Assembly: GCA_013365325.1 (NCBI GenBank)
Contig: JABVXV010000050.1
Span: 241,441 to 305,440, forward strand
DNA length: 64,000 bases
Direction of reading: 5' to 3'
Origin: Dipetalonema caudispina
Lineage: Eukaryota; Nematoda; Chromadorea; Rhabditida; Onchocercidae
The first letter of the stretch is position 1. Every line of letters starts with the position of its first letter. The notes beneath the pieces were generated by a model that saw only the letters and a program-made list of their open reading frames with translations, made no database searches and was not told where the DNA came from. This document shows positions 14,068 to 28,168 of this stretch, one piece after another. A program made the translations under genes and the position numbers.

Positions 14068-14165
14068 CTGCGTCCTCGAGTTGCGTGCTGATGAGGAATG
14101 GATGATTCCTTACCACCATGTTGGTTCCTATCATTCCCTTCATCTCTCCGACGGTTCCTCACCTG
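14068..14165 (-). CDS. Candidate internal exon, unknown protein
   Basis: A minus-strand segment bounded by an AG acceptor (GCCTAG or GCCTAGCAG at 14166 or 14163) and a donor CGCAG/GTGATT at 14068. It is open for about 32 codons of charged, low-complexity sequence (RNRRRDEGNDRNQHGGK). It could belong with the candidate terminal exon at 11890-12053, but intervening exons are not identified. Confidence 0.18.
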
Positions 14166-14217
14166 CTAGGCAATCACCACAACTACTACAACTTACACAT
14201 ATATTTGTGAACAAGTA

Positions 14218-14275
14218 CGCACATGCACATGCACATGCACATGCACATGCACATACACATAACACACACACACAC

Positions 14276-14309
<34 letters not shown>

Positions 14310-14312
14310 GTA
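14218..14312. repeat. (CACATG)n / (CACATA)n hexanucleotide microsatellite
   Basis: Roughly five to six CACATG units run into CACACA and then several ACACAT units. Long ORFs on both strands across it (His/Ala/Met/Cys alternations) are translations of the repeat. Confidence 0.9.
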
Positions 14313-14577
14313 CTTGCACACAAACACTTAACAACCAGAAAAACGATACAAAATGTGATCGCAACTGTATGGCGGGGGAGTGGCGGGGAGAGGGGAGAAG
14401 AGAAACAACAAGCACGGAAGGTTGTCGAGGAAAGAGGATGGATAGCAAGGTGGAGGGTGTGGTGTCGTGTGAAGTGAGCAATAGTTACGGGGTGAGAATT
14501 ATTGAACGAACGAACGAATGAATGATCGAATTGAAATTGCTACTGTTACACTCTGCTACCTTTTCATTTCTACCCAT

Positions 14578-14602
14578 TATCATATCATATCATATCATAT
14601 CA
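14578..14602. repeat. (ATATC)n pentanucleotide repeat
   Basis: Four to five tandem copies of a CATAT/ATATC pentamer. Confidence 0.85.
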
Positions 14603-17600
14603 CCACCACTACCACTATACCACTAACAATAATAACAAACAACTAACATTATTACCGTCATCACCTCATCCCAATCCTTCTTGACCTTACAACATTTAAA
14701 GGTCAGCTGTTGAAATAGTGCGGCAATCTTCGAACATTCTTATAGTCGAAAACTTGCACGTTATTCGAAAACATCCAATATATGCTCCGTAACCAGCTGC
14801 CAATCCAGATTTCACATCGATTCATCGGTGTAAGACAGGCTGTTTATCATTGTATCACAAGGCGCTATGTGAACCGCGAAGTTAACTGCAAATATCAAAT
14901 TTCGAAGAAAGACTTAAGCACTTACAAAACCGTTTTGTAGGATCTATAACACCATTAAGACCGATTACCGTCTGGTAATTCCGTATAGAAGTGTTTTTCG
15001 AAACGATCATAATGTTTTGACTTTTTGGAAGCACTACACGAAATCCACCTATTCATCTGTTATCGACCATCGCATCTGAAATATCGACAAGTGTCAAAAT
15101 CACAACAAAAAAACCCTCTCCTTGAATTTTCCCTTTTCATACCACCTGACTGCGACTATTGTATCTAGCAAAAATGAACTTTAAAAACAACCAAAATGCA
15201 GACAGAACATTCTGTGTATATGCATTGTGTGCATATGTATATGCATACATGTGAATGTATCTGTAGGTTTAATGACGACGATCAGTCGTAGAAACCCAAT
15301 CAGTAAAACTTCGTCTGTTCTTTTACTACCACCCACGTATACATTTCACTCCTTACACTACCACATCATTCCCATCACCACCATTACCATATCATCACTA
15401 CCATCGTCATTACCATCACTTGTCGTTCTGCTTTTATCACCTAGAAAAAGAACTAACTCTTAAATTAAAATAATACACATACAAACACATACATATAATA
15501 CATGTACACAGAAATGCACATCGTATAGATTCTCAAAACAAAACGTTGATCGAATTCTGCTCTCAAAATAGCATGCATAGGACAAAAAATATTTCGCGTT
15601 TTGATATAATTATTAAAAATGAAAGTAAAATCAATACTGAAATAATTACTTTGATTAATGAAATGAAATGAATTTGTTAGCAGAAGTATTTATCCTAACA
15701 GTGGAAACATTGAAAATTTAGTACAAAGTCTTTAATCTAAAATTCCTCTAAATCTACTTGAAATCTTTTTTGATTCAAGTTCAGGAAAAATTCTATAAAT
15801 TTTAACACATATAAAAATTTATCTTCTTTTGTCCAAGAATAATTATATTATGTTATTTTTGCACCAAGCGTACTTAAAATATCTTTAATGTTTCTATTAA
15901 GAGAAATTCTTGAAGCCACATGAAACAATTTGCATCATGACTTTTTATAAATTATAAATCGTTCTAAAAAATTATATCGGAATTTCAATCAGGAAGAAAA
16001 GAGAAAAGAAAGACGTAAGAAAAATCTTAACCGTAGTCATTATGAATATAGATGTGACAGATACAAGACATGCATAGCAAAAAAATCAAATATACTAAAC
16101 TGATTTCTGGCATCATTATCAACAGCAAAACTCAAAATAGCAATGATGTTATTATAAATGCATTTCGAGGAATACAAAAATTATGTTACTAAATTTCTCT
16201 TTACTTTCCATTAACCTTCATCACGAATTTTCCACATGTGATATCTAATCGATCCTAATCATATATATTCAAACGATGAACTAAAAGTTGTGATGTCTAT
16301 ATATATGCTTACAATTCGTGCAAGCATCATTTCTTACTGAAAGTTCACATGTTGTCTTGCATAACTGCATTACATGCATGCATTTTATAACGCATGCACT
16401 GTATTTGTATGTGATACATTATATTTTCACATTCATACATGTATGCACTGCATATATATGCAAAACACGTGATATATATATATATATATACTTCAAAGTT
16501 TTAAAACAGTCATCGATCTGTCATTTTTAGATTTATTACCTATTGTAACAATAACGGTTTGTCTTGTTAGTTGAGCAAACGAGCAAATCTTTCTGCCATG
16601 TTTGAATTCCCTTCGCCATCCATCCCTTATACCTTCATAATCAATTGTGATATGATAACGTGATTCCATCATCTCATTCGCCAACTCTTTTCACTTTTTC
16701 AAGCAGAGAAATCTATATGAAACTTTCACGAAACATCTGTGTGAATTCTTAGAAATAAAATTACGTGTAAATACATAGCAAAATCAATTGAAAATATAAA
16801 AATCATAGAATAAAATTTTACTCTTATCTGAGTAATATCTCGTTCATGTGATCATCTGATATATTCGGAATGTTTGGAGAAATTTATATCCACAAACTAT
16901 AATGAAGGATTAGTCTCTTGGTAAGTTTCATCTACGCATTTAATAGAGAATTCTGTACCGCATTCTTACGTTTATATCTCTTCTTTGATAGATAATAATC
17001 CATGCGTAATTATAAAAGTAAAATTTTTTTGATATGAATGATATTGGGCGTAAAATTACTCACTAAGTACAAATTTTATATTTGATGCATGGTCAAAATG
17101 CACCATATTTTCAAACAGATGATTTGAGTATCGATTTTGTTTTCTAAAAATCTTGTTTTTCATTTCTATTGTTCCTTTTTGTTCTTCGCACTATCCTAGA
17201 CGATTAGTCGCTGCTAAAGACCAAAACACACTATGCAGTATGCAAGATGATGGAAAAAGATAGAAGTCAAAGAATAAAGAACACTGGTAAACGAATGATA
17301 TATTAGGAGATATTGCTTGTTTGACCTTTGAAGAATAATAAAGCAATAGGCTAAACTATAAACTACAATATGAGTAAAAGAAATCATACATTTCCTACAA
17401 TTTTTTAGAAAATTCAATTTCAGAAGTATATGTTAAAAGTAGCATAAAGCATCATATATCGTTGATTGTTAACCATAATTGCATTGTATCGAGCTAATAT
17501 TATTTCATTTCATTTCAGATGGTAACCACTCAATAGTAACTATCAATGCTAGTCCTCAAAACATTTCTTTAATTCGAAATCATTACTAACTAAATAAATC

Positions 17601-17649
17601 CATCCACAGACTATACAATCAATCAGTTAATCTTTCCGATAAACCTTAT
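14603..17649. other. Intergenic region without recognised gene
   Basis: AT-rich, with TA/CATA repeats near 16260-16490. A segment at about 14700-14880 is less AT-rich and open on both strands (see findings). Nothing else is supported. Confidence 0.5.
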
Positions 17650-19111
17650 CTATTTAACAAATAGTTCCGTATCCTTACAATACCTAATGAAACGAATGTA
17701 CACCTTATCATTGACAGATAAAAGTGCTTCATACATCATCATCCTAAATTGGTTATCGAATTCATCCGTAATATATACAAACACACATACATATACAAAC
17801 ATACACATACAAACCTAAGGAAACAAAAGAGAAGACCGATATCGTCTTATAGCAGTTTTTTGCAAAATCAGGCTAAGCTTAACAGTGTGTGTATGTCTGA
17901 GTATGTAAGTATGTGTGTGTGTGTTTAGAGAGACTGAACTGTTTAAAAATATTATGTATCGATAAAAGAAAAGAAATATTTCTTTTCATACTAACCTGTA
18001 CGTTAGCAAATTGACGGTTTTCTTTTGTGCAAACATCATCGATGATGCGAAGTTGTTCGATAATCTTAAAAACTGAAACTTATGCATGTAAGTGTTAATT
18101 GGAAGCTTCATATATAAAAATGAAACAAAGCATTTCTCTACTAAATCTAGCACCGAACTTTACTTCTCAATCGAACTTTGAACTTTGTTGCAGTGTAAAA
18201 ATGAAATTCACTTACATTGTTATAATTTACATTGTCTTCAATATTGATCCACATGACTTAGAAAGTTTCCCTTACCACAGTGACTTCCTCGATGAATAAT
18301 ATCTTGTACATGAAGAACTGTTGATGCAAATTTCTTTTCCAGTAATCCGTGAGAAATATTTTAGTGCCCAGGAAAGTATACCACCTAAAACATGAAAACA
18401 GTGCTTAACATAATATACTACATTATAGTTAACAATTTTCAAAAACAATTTTAGAAAGATGCTTTTTGAAAAAACGAAATCCAGAAAAAATCTAAAAGTT
18501 GCTTTTCCATAAAACTCTTGGAAAACTACTATTTACCAATGATAGACAACTACTAAATAGTCACAAACTCGAATTGAGAACTATAAAAAATCAAAAAACT
18601 TTTAGTACCATTTCGTCAGATTTCGTGATCAATCTCTGCGGAAAACAAAATCATTCATCCGAGAATTATTCAAAACATAATTCATGTGCACACTTTTAAA
18701 AGACGGTACGATGATTTGGGTATGTGAACAACAAAAAAAAAACAAACAATTAAAAACACGAAATAACAAAAATAATTCCTAATCAAAATTAGCATCGTTA
18801 AAGCTTAAAATTAAATTGCACAGAAAAATATCTTTGAAATAGCAATAAAAAAATGAAAAATAGAGAAATAATTTTTAAAGTGTTAACATGAGTAATGGTG
18901 CTGCAAATAGCATTGCCATCATTTTCGACAGATGTATATTCATGCATTTCTGAGAAAGTGACAAAGAATTTTAAATGTGAAAATTTTGAACTGAATTAAG
19001 AAAGAATTTCATTTTCTATACCTTCTATGGTAAGAATAAATAAACATAATACGGTTACATCGACCATGAAGTACTGTCAGCGATACTGTTTGTTATCTCA
19101 GCGCTCCTGCA
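17650..19111 (-). CDS. Candidate multi-exon gene, unknown protein
   Basis: Four minus-strand segments chain without breaking phase: 19111-19059, 18384-18276, 18064-17996 and 17814-17650 (stop TAG at 17652-17650). Acceptors are TTTCAG, TTTTAG, TTTTTAAG and CCTTAG; donors are GTAACC, GTAAGG and GTTAGT. The chain encodes about 130 residues, open upstream, with segments TKIFLTDYWKRN, IIEQLRIIDDVCTKEN, TDEFDNQFRMMMYEAL and a C-terminus in YCKDTELFVK. The start of the last exon crosses a TG/TATG microsatellite and would encode an alternating Val/Cys/Met/Tyr run. I do not recognise the protein, and no start exon was found. Chance assembly is possible. Confidence 0.25.
17762..17935. repeat. ACATAC and (GT)n microsatellites
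   Basis: Two neighbouring simple repeats: ACACATACATATACAAAC-type repeats (17775-17815) and a GTGTGTATG run (17885-17927). The first lies inside the candidate last exon of the minus-strand model at 17650-19111. Confidence 0.8.
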
Positions 19112-22100
19112 CTGAAATAAAAAAAAGAAATTTAACTGTTTGAGGTAAGCAAACGTAACCATAGCTAGAATATGTATTTGTCAAACCTCTCAAATTTGCT
19201 TACAACTAGTAATTATTTCATCACCATTGTGATTCAAATTCACTTCAGACTTTGAATTTAAGTTTTTTCGAAATCACATGTGCGAAAATTTATACATTTG
19301 GTTAAAGGATCGATCGCTTTGATTTGTGTACAAAACAGTCCAAAAATCAAAACTGGATTGAAATGAAATGAGATGGAAATAAGGCAGTCGCATTATTATC
19401 AGTGTGTGATTATTGCTTTCATATAATTTTAAAAGAGATCATATTATAAAAATTGAACCAAAATAGATTTAAATTATAGAAAAATAATCTGTTATCTAGT
19501 AACATGTAGATTTAAGCCAATCAACGAATTTAAAACGTTGCCTGATTAATTTACTCCCATCAAAACAACCGCTGAATTGCATTCATTAATATCCCAAACC
19601 GCCAAAGAAAAAAAAAAAGTGATATAACAGAATAAAAATACCTGTTGCCACTTGTATATGATAAATTGTAAGATATCGAAAAAAAAGTGAGATGAAACAC
19701 AACACTAATTTCTGATTAAACGTTGCAAAGTTTGTTCCGGTGATAATATATCGTTTAACGGATATCATTAGTTAATCCTGAAGAAAAGAATAATTATTAT
19801 CGATAGGAAATCACTTCAACTCCTAATACATTTTATAATAAAATTCAGTTACTTTCTAAACTTTTCTCTTTCTGAAGCAAAATTTAACGGTTCCCTTAAG
19901 ATAAATATTAATTATTCCATTTCTAATTCTTCGAATTTTCTTTCCCTCTCTCTCTCTCTCTCTCTTTTTCCTCGTATATTTAAATACCAATATAATAGAT
20001 AATATATAATAACTAAATTAACTAAGAGACAGTAAACAAGAGATAGTTTTTAATGCATAAATGCTACATAGATATAAATTCACATACACATGCTTAGACA
20101 TACTTACATACACATATACATTTCAAAATAGACATATTCACATACATACATCCTCGAGAGAATTCTCTCTTCAATCCCTTTCCTACCTCTTCTTTCTATG
20201 TCATTGAGATAGACTTGCTTTTTGAAATGGTCTGTGTTATTACCACCCTATCGTTCACATACACACACATACACTCACATACATAACGGTCAATCAATCC
20301 ATCTAAATTGAATTTGAATTCAAACAATACAAATGTTGGAATATATCGTATGTATGTGTATGTGTGTATGTGAGGATGCGTGTGTGTGTGTGTGTGTATG
20401 TATGTGAAAAATGATTAGTGATAATAAAAACAATTGGAAGAATAGCATTAGCATGAATGTAAGTGATAAAAGGACAAGAAAGCTAACGTCACCCATCAAC
20501 ATTGTCACAATAAAGCTAATTGCAATGTCATGCTAACTACTACTTATCATCGCCATCTTTTGAAAATGAAAAGTGAAAAATTGGGAGAATTTCAAATTAT
20601 ATGACCCAAGATGTTTTTCATTTATTATTTCTTCCTTAAATTCATCCATTTTTACTGAATTAAAAACTTGACAATCCGGAAAGATCGGTTAAATATGAGA
20701 GATTAGAGAAAATATTCAATTCGAGCAATGAAAAAAAAAAATGTTAAAAATGAGGTAAAAAAAAAAAGTTGAGATATTTCATCGTATTCTATGTTTTAGC
20801 TTTATATCTCCAATAATTACAACAGATTTTCCACCGGTATGTGATTTTCCGGAAAAGTTTACAATACTCTCAAATCCCTAACAAGTTATCTATTAAGTTA
20901 ACTGTCACGTTGGAAATGTAAATAATTGTGACGATTAGTAAAAGAAAATAAACTCGGCGATAGTATTTGAAGGACGAATAGGTAATTTTGAAGTGGAAGG
21001 AAGAGTACAATTTCTTCGAAAAAGTTGATCCTTATCAGCGGAAAATTTAAAATTTCGACATTTTCCATACACATATATGACGAAAAGTTTAAAAGGATTG
21101 AATCTTCTTCCCGGAAACGGTAACAATCGATAATTTGTATTCGGCATATGTAGTTGCATTATTGGTCGGAGATACGCTACTGTGAATAATTCTATGCAAA
21201 ATTATTAATCTTTTACTCAGTTACAACATCAATTTCATTTCATCCAAGCAATTTTAAAATTAATTTTCAAATTTAATTTGTTTTCAGATTTCAAAAATTT
21301 AAGAGATGAAGTTTCACAAGTTATTTTACTTCTTAGCAAAGTATTAGCGACAAATGGACTAAAATTTATTTGAATTCGCATAATTTATATCCGTACTTTA
21401 ATAAGTATAACCGTCAAATTTTAGCGTATTGTAAAATAATTGTGACAAAAGACAAAAAAAGAAATAGCAACTGCAGTACACATTTCAACATCTTAACCTA
21501 ATTATTACTAGAAATTAAAACAAAAAAAGGAGGTAAAAAATTTTCTAAATTGAGAAAGAAAAAGTCCAATTTTTACTTAGAAATTCATAAAATTCAACAG
21601 AACCAGAATATCTTATTGTTATGTAAAAGTTGATAAGAATTAAATGATAAAAGTAAATTCGTTAGATTTTAATGATCAAAGATAAAAATATTGATAACAT
21701 TGATAACATTTGTAATAATTTCCTTTATCAATTTGCATATTTTCTTAAAAAACAGAAAAAAAAATTTCAACTATTTCATCCGTGTTTTTTTTTTGAATGG
21801 ATTTGTATGGGTCAAATAGTATCAGGTCAAATGGTGGATAATAATGATTGGAAATAGAAACTGATGGTGGTAGTAGTATTGGTGAAATGACAGGATAATT
21901 GCTTCTTGTATTATACGATAAAGATGTACATCTATGGGTGTGTGTGTGTGTGTGTGTGTCTGTCTGTGTGTCTCTGTGTGTGTCTATGAAATGAATGAAT
22001 GAATTGTGTAGAGAGGTAAAGAAAGAAAGATGAAGAAGAGAAAAAGAATGGAACGGATACGAATATTTACATCCATCCGGCTTAATATCCTCCGATCTGG

Positions 22101-22208
22101 TCTATCTAATATGAATAAGGTCAAACAAATGGGCAATACACAATCACATCACTCATCAATATATATACACATACATTACCCATATGTAGACCCGGTACAC
22201 ACATATGT

Positions 22209-22239
<31 letters not shown>

Positions 22240-23542
22240 CACATAGAAGAAGAGATGTCATTAGTGAGTGGGTTATTGTCATAGGTGTATTAACGTGAGA
22301 ATAAAATGATTTTCTTGACGCCTAATTAAGATTAAATATCTTAATTAGTTTAACCTTTGACTTTAGCTAGAATTACAAATTGAATAATATCATGTGAAGA
22401 AAAAAAGAGAAATGTTGGAAAAGTAATGAAGTAATTGGTATTGAAATTTTTGTAAGATATTTCTTCTGAATTATTTTAATATTTCAGAGAGAAGAGAAAA
22501 TGTGACAAAGGAATGGAGGGAGAGAGAAAGAGAAAGAGAAAGAAGAGGAGGAGGAGAAGGAAGGAGGGAAAGGTCAACATTGTCTAATATAAAATTTCAT
22601 TTTTAAGATAGCAAGAGAATAATTTATGATTAGAACATAAGGAGAGGATAAGAAGTAAAGAAAAAAAAAAAAGCATATGGCTGAATGATTGGGATGTAAA
22701 ATGGATCGAATTCTTTTAGTGTCATTTAATAATAGCCAATGATGTCCATTTGTCCAGTACAAAATTTTACTCTCTATTTGATAGGGTCATTGCTTCTTGT
22801 CATATATATTAGTGCATTAATTAGTTTCTTGGCAGTAAAAATTTGCATGATATTTTTGTGGGAAAAAATGAGTATCATTTGCGCTTATTTATTCATTTAA
22901 ATTTACTTGAGATAATTCTACAAGAATCAGAAAGCATGCAAATTAGGGATTCAGAATTTGTATTTGATTGTTAGTATCAATGCAATGTGAAATTTGTTAT
23001 CAAATTTCTCTTCTCTTCAATGGATGATTCGCATAAGCTGGAAATCTACAGAAGTGGAATCTCTTAAACGAATGACTTGAAAATCTACAGAAGTGGAATC
23101 TCTTCAATGAATGACTTGGAAATTCTGTCGAAGGGAATGCGTGATAATATAGGTTACGGGAAAGTTCACATTGCACTAAAACATGAAATGAGCTTTCGTA
23201 ACGCATCTTCCGTTGTTCTTCAACAAATTATAGACATTACTGTTAAGATTTTATAATTAAATTAATGGATAAAATCTTGAAAAATTCTTAAATTTGAAGT
23301 ATTAACTTGAAGTTTATATGAAATTATGATAATAGAACTATGAAGATATAGAAGTATTGTTAGATAGATGATACTCAAATTGTTGCTATTGTTGCTACTG
23401 TTATTGTTGGGAAATGCGTGTTATTATTTTCAAGGAATAAGAGCAGGTCAGGTCAGGTCAGGTCAAAACATATCTTTCACATATGCTTTCAAATGTCCTT
23501 TAATAAGATGAATGAATCAATGATTTGCCGTATTAATCTACT

Positions 23543-23592
<50 letters not shown>

Positions 23593-26500
23593 CAAATAAT
23601 TGAAATGTTTCAAAAGTATTATTTAGAATTTAAACATATCGTATTTAATTTGAATTATCCTCTCATATATAATATGATTATCTCTAATAAGTTGCTAATT
23701 TTTCTGTTTGATTTTTGTTAAATTAATTGAATGAAATGTTTGTAATACATTTAAAATACTTTCATTAATATAAAATTCAAATTAACGGATTTTTCTTTCA
23801 AAATTGAAATGAAATGTCATAGCAGTTGGAATATCGCTCTCCTAATGTGATCATATCATCTGATGAAGGAATAATATCAAATATTGAAGTTTAAAATTCT
23901 TCATTTACTTTTCAAAATGTTATTCTTTACAATTTTGATAAAAAGAAAACAATTTCTCCTTCAAATTCTCTCTCTCTCTCTCTCTCTCTCCCTCTTCCTT
24001 TCTCTTATAAGGATGATATTTGAAGAGTGAAAATGAAGTTAGAGAAATTTCAAAAAGGATAACATGGAAAGTTCTAACAAACTCTACTAGAGCTAATTTT
24101 GCTTCATTTAAAAATGAAAAAAGGAAGGAAAGAAGGAAGGAAGCTAACTTCCTTCCTGTTATAGATTCTCAAATAGCACAAATATTTCCTTCCGTTTTTA
24201 TCCTTATAAAGTAAAAGCTTTTAGGAAGAGAGAGAGAGAGGGGGAAAGATGGAAAGAGAGAGAGAGAGAGATTTAGCAATCAAATAGAAAAAGAAACGAG
24301 ACGAATTGCTTCTTTTTTTTTTCCTCTTTTTTATTTTCCTTTTTTTTTTTTTTGTTGTTGTTTCCATTAACCTTTTCATTTTTGTTGTAAATTTTAAACA
24401 TAAAAGCAAAAGTAAGGGATAAATTAACATTTTATTTTTTCAGTTATTTTCAAATTTCATCCTAACAAATAGGACACAAGAAATTTAACATTCCGGATAA
24501 ATTTATGGAAACCGGTTTTTAGCAACTTACTTGCTTTAATTCTTACTATTATTTCATGCTATCTATCTGCAATTTTACAATTTATTGATAGTAAAATCGA
24601 ATTCTATTATTTCCAATGATAGCATATTCAAATTTTATCACTCAGTTGTTGATAATACATCCAAATTTGATTACTCCTAATTATAAGCTATGGTATTTGT
24701 ATGCAAAATGATTAGAATATTTTATTTTTTAACCATTCATTTCTTAAATTTTTCTTATCGATTCATTTATTATGCTGAAAATTGCATCAAATACCAGCAT
24801 GAATTTGATCGTTTGATCGTTTGATTGATTGATTGAAATAGGTGTATTTGTATCCGTTAATCAAATTATAAGAATAATGCAAAAGAATACTGTTAAAGAT
24901 TTTTAAGGTAAAGTAAGTACTGTAAATTTTTATTTGTTCAAAAAAAAAAAAAAATCATTTCGTTGAATCTATTATTGTTCAGTCATTATTATTGAATGAA
25001 TAAACAAATTCATATAACTTTTTCATAATTTTATTTTGACGCCTTATATTTCCTATTTTCAGTGCTCTTCTCTCTCTCTCTCTCTCTATTATTGTTATCA
25101 TTATCATTTATCAAATCTAATCAATTGATTCGGAAAGAAAAACTTGGATGATATATCCATGATAACAATCATTTCTCTACTATTTGTATTAAATCATGCA
25201 TAATATGTGTTATCAGTGATAACATATCTATGAACTATAAATTGATCGTCTTCAATTGTTAAAATAATATTAACAACATGAAAGCTCATATCGAATTAAT
25301 ACAATAGTAATGTTTGTAATCGCTTTATCAGTTAGCAATAATTACATCAAAAAAAAAAAAAAAAATACTAATCAGTAACAATCTTTGTTAACAGTTTCAA
25401 TGAAAGCAATAGAATAATTGTTTGCATAGCAAATTAAATGTACTACAATTGTTAATCTAATAAGCAAAGTCCATTATGATTAAATAACAAATTACAATTC
25501 AAATTTATTTATTCAGAAATTAAAGCATAATTAATGATAGCTGTCATTTCTTTACAACTAAATGATCATCTTTAGAGAGAAATAAAGCTAAAAAAATAGA
25601 AAGATTAGAATGACAGATAAAGTTAAAAGTTAAAACAAAAAAGAATGAAGTGAAAGAAAGGAATATTTGCAATTTGAAAATGAAACTGAAATAAAGCATT
25701 ACTGAATAAAATCAATTGAAAATTGTAAATTAAAAACATTGCTTAACCTATATAGGATGCATATACAATAATCTAAAATTCTTATTGAAAAAATGCATTA
25801 CTCAACAAATAAAAATGTTTTAAAAACATAAATTAATGGATCACCTAGCAAATAAAACAAACCTAAAGCTGTAAATCAAGCAAGATAATACTATGCAAAT
25901 AAGATGAACTTGAATTATTTTGATAAAACTTTATTGATTAGTATATGTTTTTCCGTTTATTTTTATCACATGCATACCGAAAAAGTTATCAGATCATCTA
26001 TACAAATAGTTATCTACGCAGATAAATATCTTCTAACAAATACATACAATGATTTGAACAATTTTAAACATCAATTTAAAAAGATTTCGTTCAATTTTGA
26101 TTGCAATAATAACCAAAAAATCTGGTAATGATAAGGAAAAAATTTTTGAAAGAATGGGAATAATGTGGAAAATAGCATTGTGATGTACCGGGGGATTCAC
26201 TTGGGCTATGCTCGATCTGAAATTTTGGAATTCTCGAAGAATCATTTCTAAAAATATTATAGCACAACATATCCGGCAAATATATAGCAGTGTCTTTTAT
26301 CGATGCATGTCAATTTATTATTTGTACAAGAAGCATTTATGAAGAACAACGACACGTAACGCAAACGTGAGTTAAGTAAGACTAAACATTTCAATCCCTG
26401 TACGTGGCATAAATGACGTAAACGTAGTCTAAGGGTAATTATAGTTGAAGATATAAAATCAAGAGCATTTAAATTAATAAATGTGAAAAATGTTTAATGA

Positions 26501-28168
26501 ATCAAATACTGCTCATTTGATGATCCAATCATCACCTGTCATACCTTAGCTCGTCAATTAAACCTGCAAAACTTTTTGAATTTTCACTTATAGAATCAGA
26601 TTACATTCGCACATCTGTCCTAAAAACAAAGCAAAAAATTTGAAATGACAACTTTTGTGATTTGCACAGAAAGAAGATTTCAGCAAATTATATGAGGAAT
26701 GTTGAAGTTTCACGAGAATATGCGAAATATTTCAAAGTTTTGAAAAAATCCATTCAAAAGACTCAAATTATGAAAGAATTATTTGCAATTATAAGTTTAA
26801 CTTTCTTCTAATTATTTAAAGTTGTGAATTTTGAAATGTATTGCCGTTAAATGAAACATTTCTAATTTCAAAATTTTATTCATAATTAATCACATCCTAT
26901 TGTGCATATTTATTGGATACCGTAATGAATTACATATCAAATGATGATGAAAATGTATTTTTGAAATTCATTTCAAAATAAAATAATATTAAAAAGTTGC
27001 GATATGAAAAACTTTTTGTAATTTCATTAATCTCTCATTTTTGGTGCATGCAATTTTCTGCAACAAATTGTTTAATAGGAACATTGTAGGATTGAAATTT
27101 AATCAAACAATTAGTTCATTTCCATTCCTTGGAGAAAGTGTTGTGCTATTTCACTTTTTTTTTTTTTACAATTTCATCTTTTGCCTCAATTCATTTCTTT
27201 GTTTTTGACAACTTTTATATTGCAATACTTTTCAATTATTTCAATTGTTTCCTCTTTTTTCATTTCTTATTTTTGTTTTAATGCCTTTCCACAAAATGCT
27301 ACCTGATCATTTCATTATAATATTGAAGTAGCAACAATTAAATAATACCACAAAACTTTATTTTGTATTATTTTCAAGTTTTATCCTATCTTATCCCTAT
27401 ACTTTGTCACTATGATTTAGTATTTTTTTATGCTATTATTAATATATTCTATTTATTTTACTGTTATGTTTCTTCCATTTTTGTTATTATTATGTTATAT
27501 TGTTCTATTCCTATACCTTTATATTATTATTGTATTGTATATTCCTATTCTTATTACCATTATTATTATATTCTACTACTCTATTAAATGAATAAAATTC
27601 TCACCCCTTGAATAAATGATTTTATTGGCTATCGTCAGAATGGAAGGTTAAATAAATCGTAGAATTTTTGCCACATGTTACGGATCGATGTAAAAATCGA
27701 ATGACCCGAAATATCCGATCATTAAATGAATTGATAGATGAAAATAAATTAATGGATAAATGGCAGTATGAGGTATCTTTTAAAGAAGGAAATTATTAAT
27801 GAAATTAATTTAATTGATGAATTTCTTCGAACTAATGAAAATTGTGTAAATGATCAAATCATTCAAGCATTTTGCCATCATATATTAATTTAAAAGTAGT
27901 CTTTTCATTTTTTTTTTTTTTTTTTTTTTTTTGTTTTTCTTTTCCTCTTTCTCTTTTTCTTCTGTTAGTGAATTTCTTCTTCCGATTAAAAAATGAACAG
28001 CATTGATGACCTAAATAAAATGAAAGATAATAAAAAGGCAAAAAGAGACATGATCGGTAAATGAATAAAGAAAACGGACGGAGGAGAAGGTTGGATAAGG
28101 TAGAAGGTGATCGGAGTAGTTAATTTTACGGTGAAGTGGAGGACATTAAATGTTGTGATAGACGACAA
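19112..28168. other. Long AT-rich stretch without recognised gene
   Basis: About 9 kb between the candidate gene and the cadherin gene. It contains many simple repeats: CT runs at 19949-19965, 23553-23590, 23967-23990 and 25071-25087, CA/GT runs near 20260-20400, 21938-21980 and 22203-22222, and GA runs near 22520-22570 and 24228-24272. Poly-T/A tracts are frequent. Two minus-strand ORF fragments (near 22660-22790 and 26175-26285) are described in findings. No gene model could be built. Confidence 0.5.
23037..23125. repeat. Tandem duplication of about 44 bp
   Basis: Two adjacent copies share ATCTACAGAAGTGGAATCTC followed by AATGACTTG; a decayed partial copy follows. The repeat produces a repetitive minus-strand ORF at 23000-23206, which is not considered a gene. 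Confidence 0.75.

Noticed and set aside
14081..14521. Overlapping ORFs on both strands, up to 146 codons
   Set aside because: Span the CACATG/CACATA microsatellite; His/Ala and Met/Cys alternations are not coding signals.
16493..16684. 63-codon minus-strand ORF
   Set aside because: Reads fairly protein-like, but lacks a pyrimidine-rich acceptor, start context or family match.
18201..18299. Plus-strand 32-codon ORF with signal-like start (MKFTYIVIIYIVF) after a TTGCAG acceptor
   Set aside because: Could be a small secreted peptide, but it overlaps the better-supported minus-strand exon 18384-18276 and has no mature-peptide motif.
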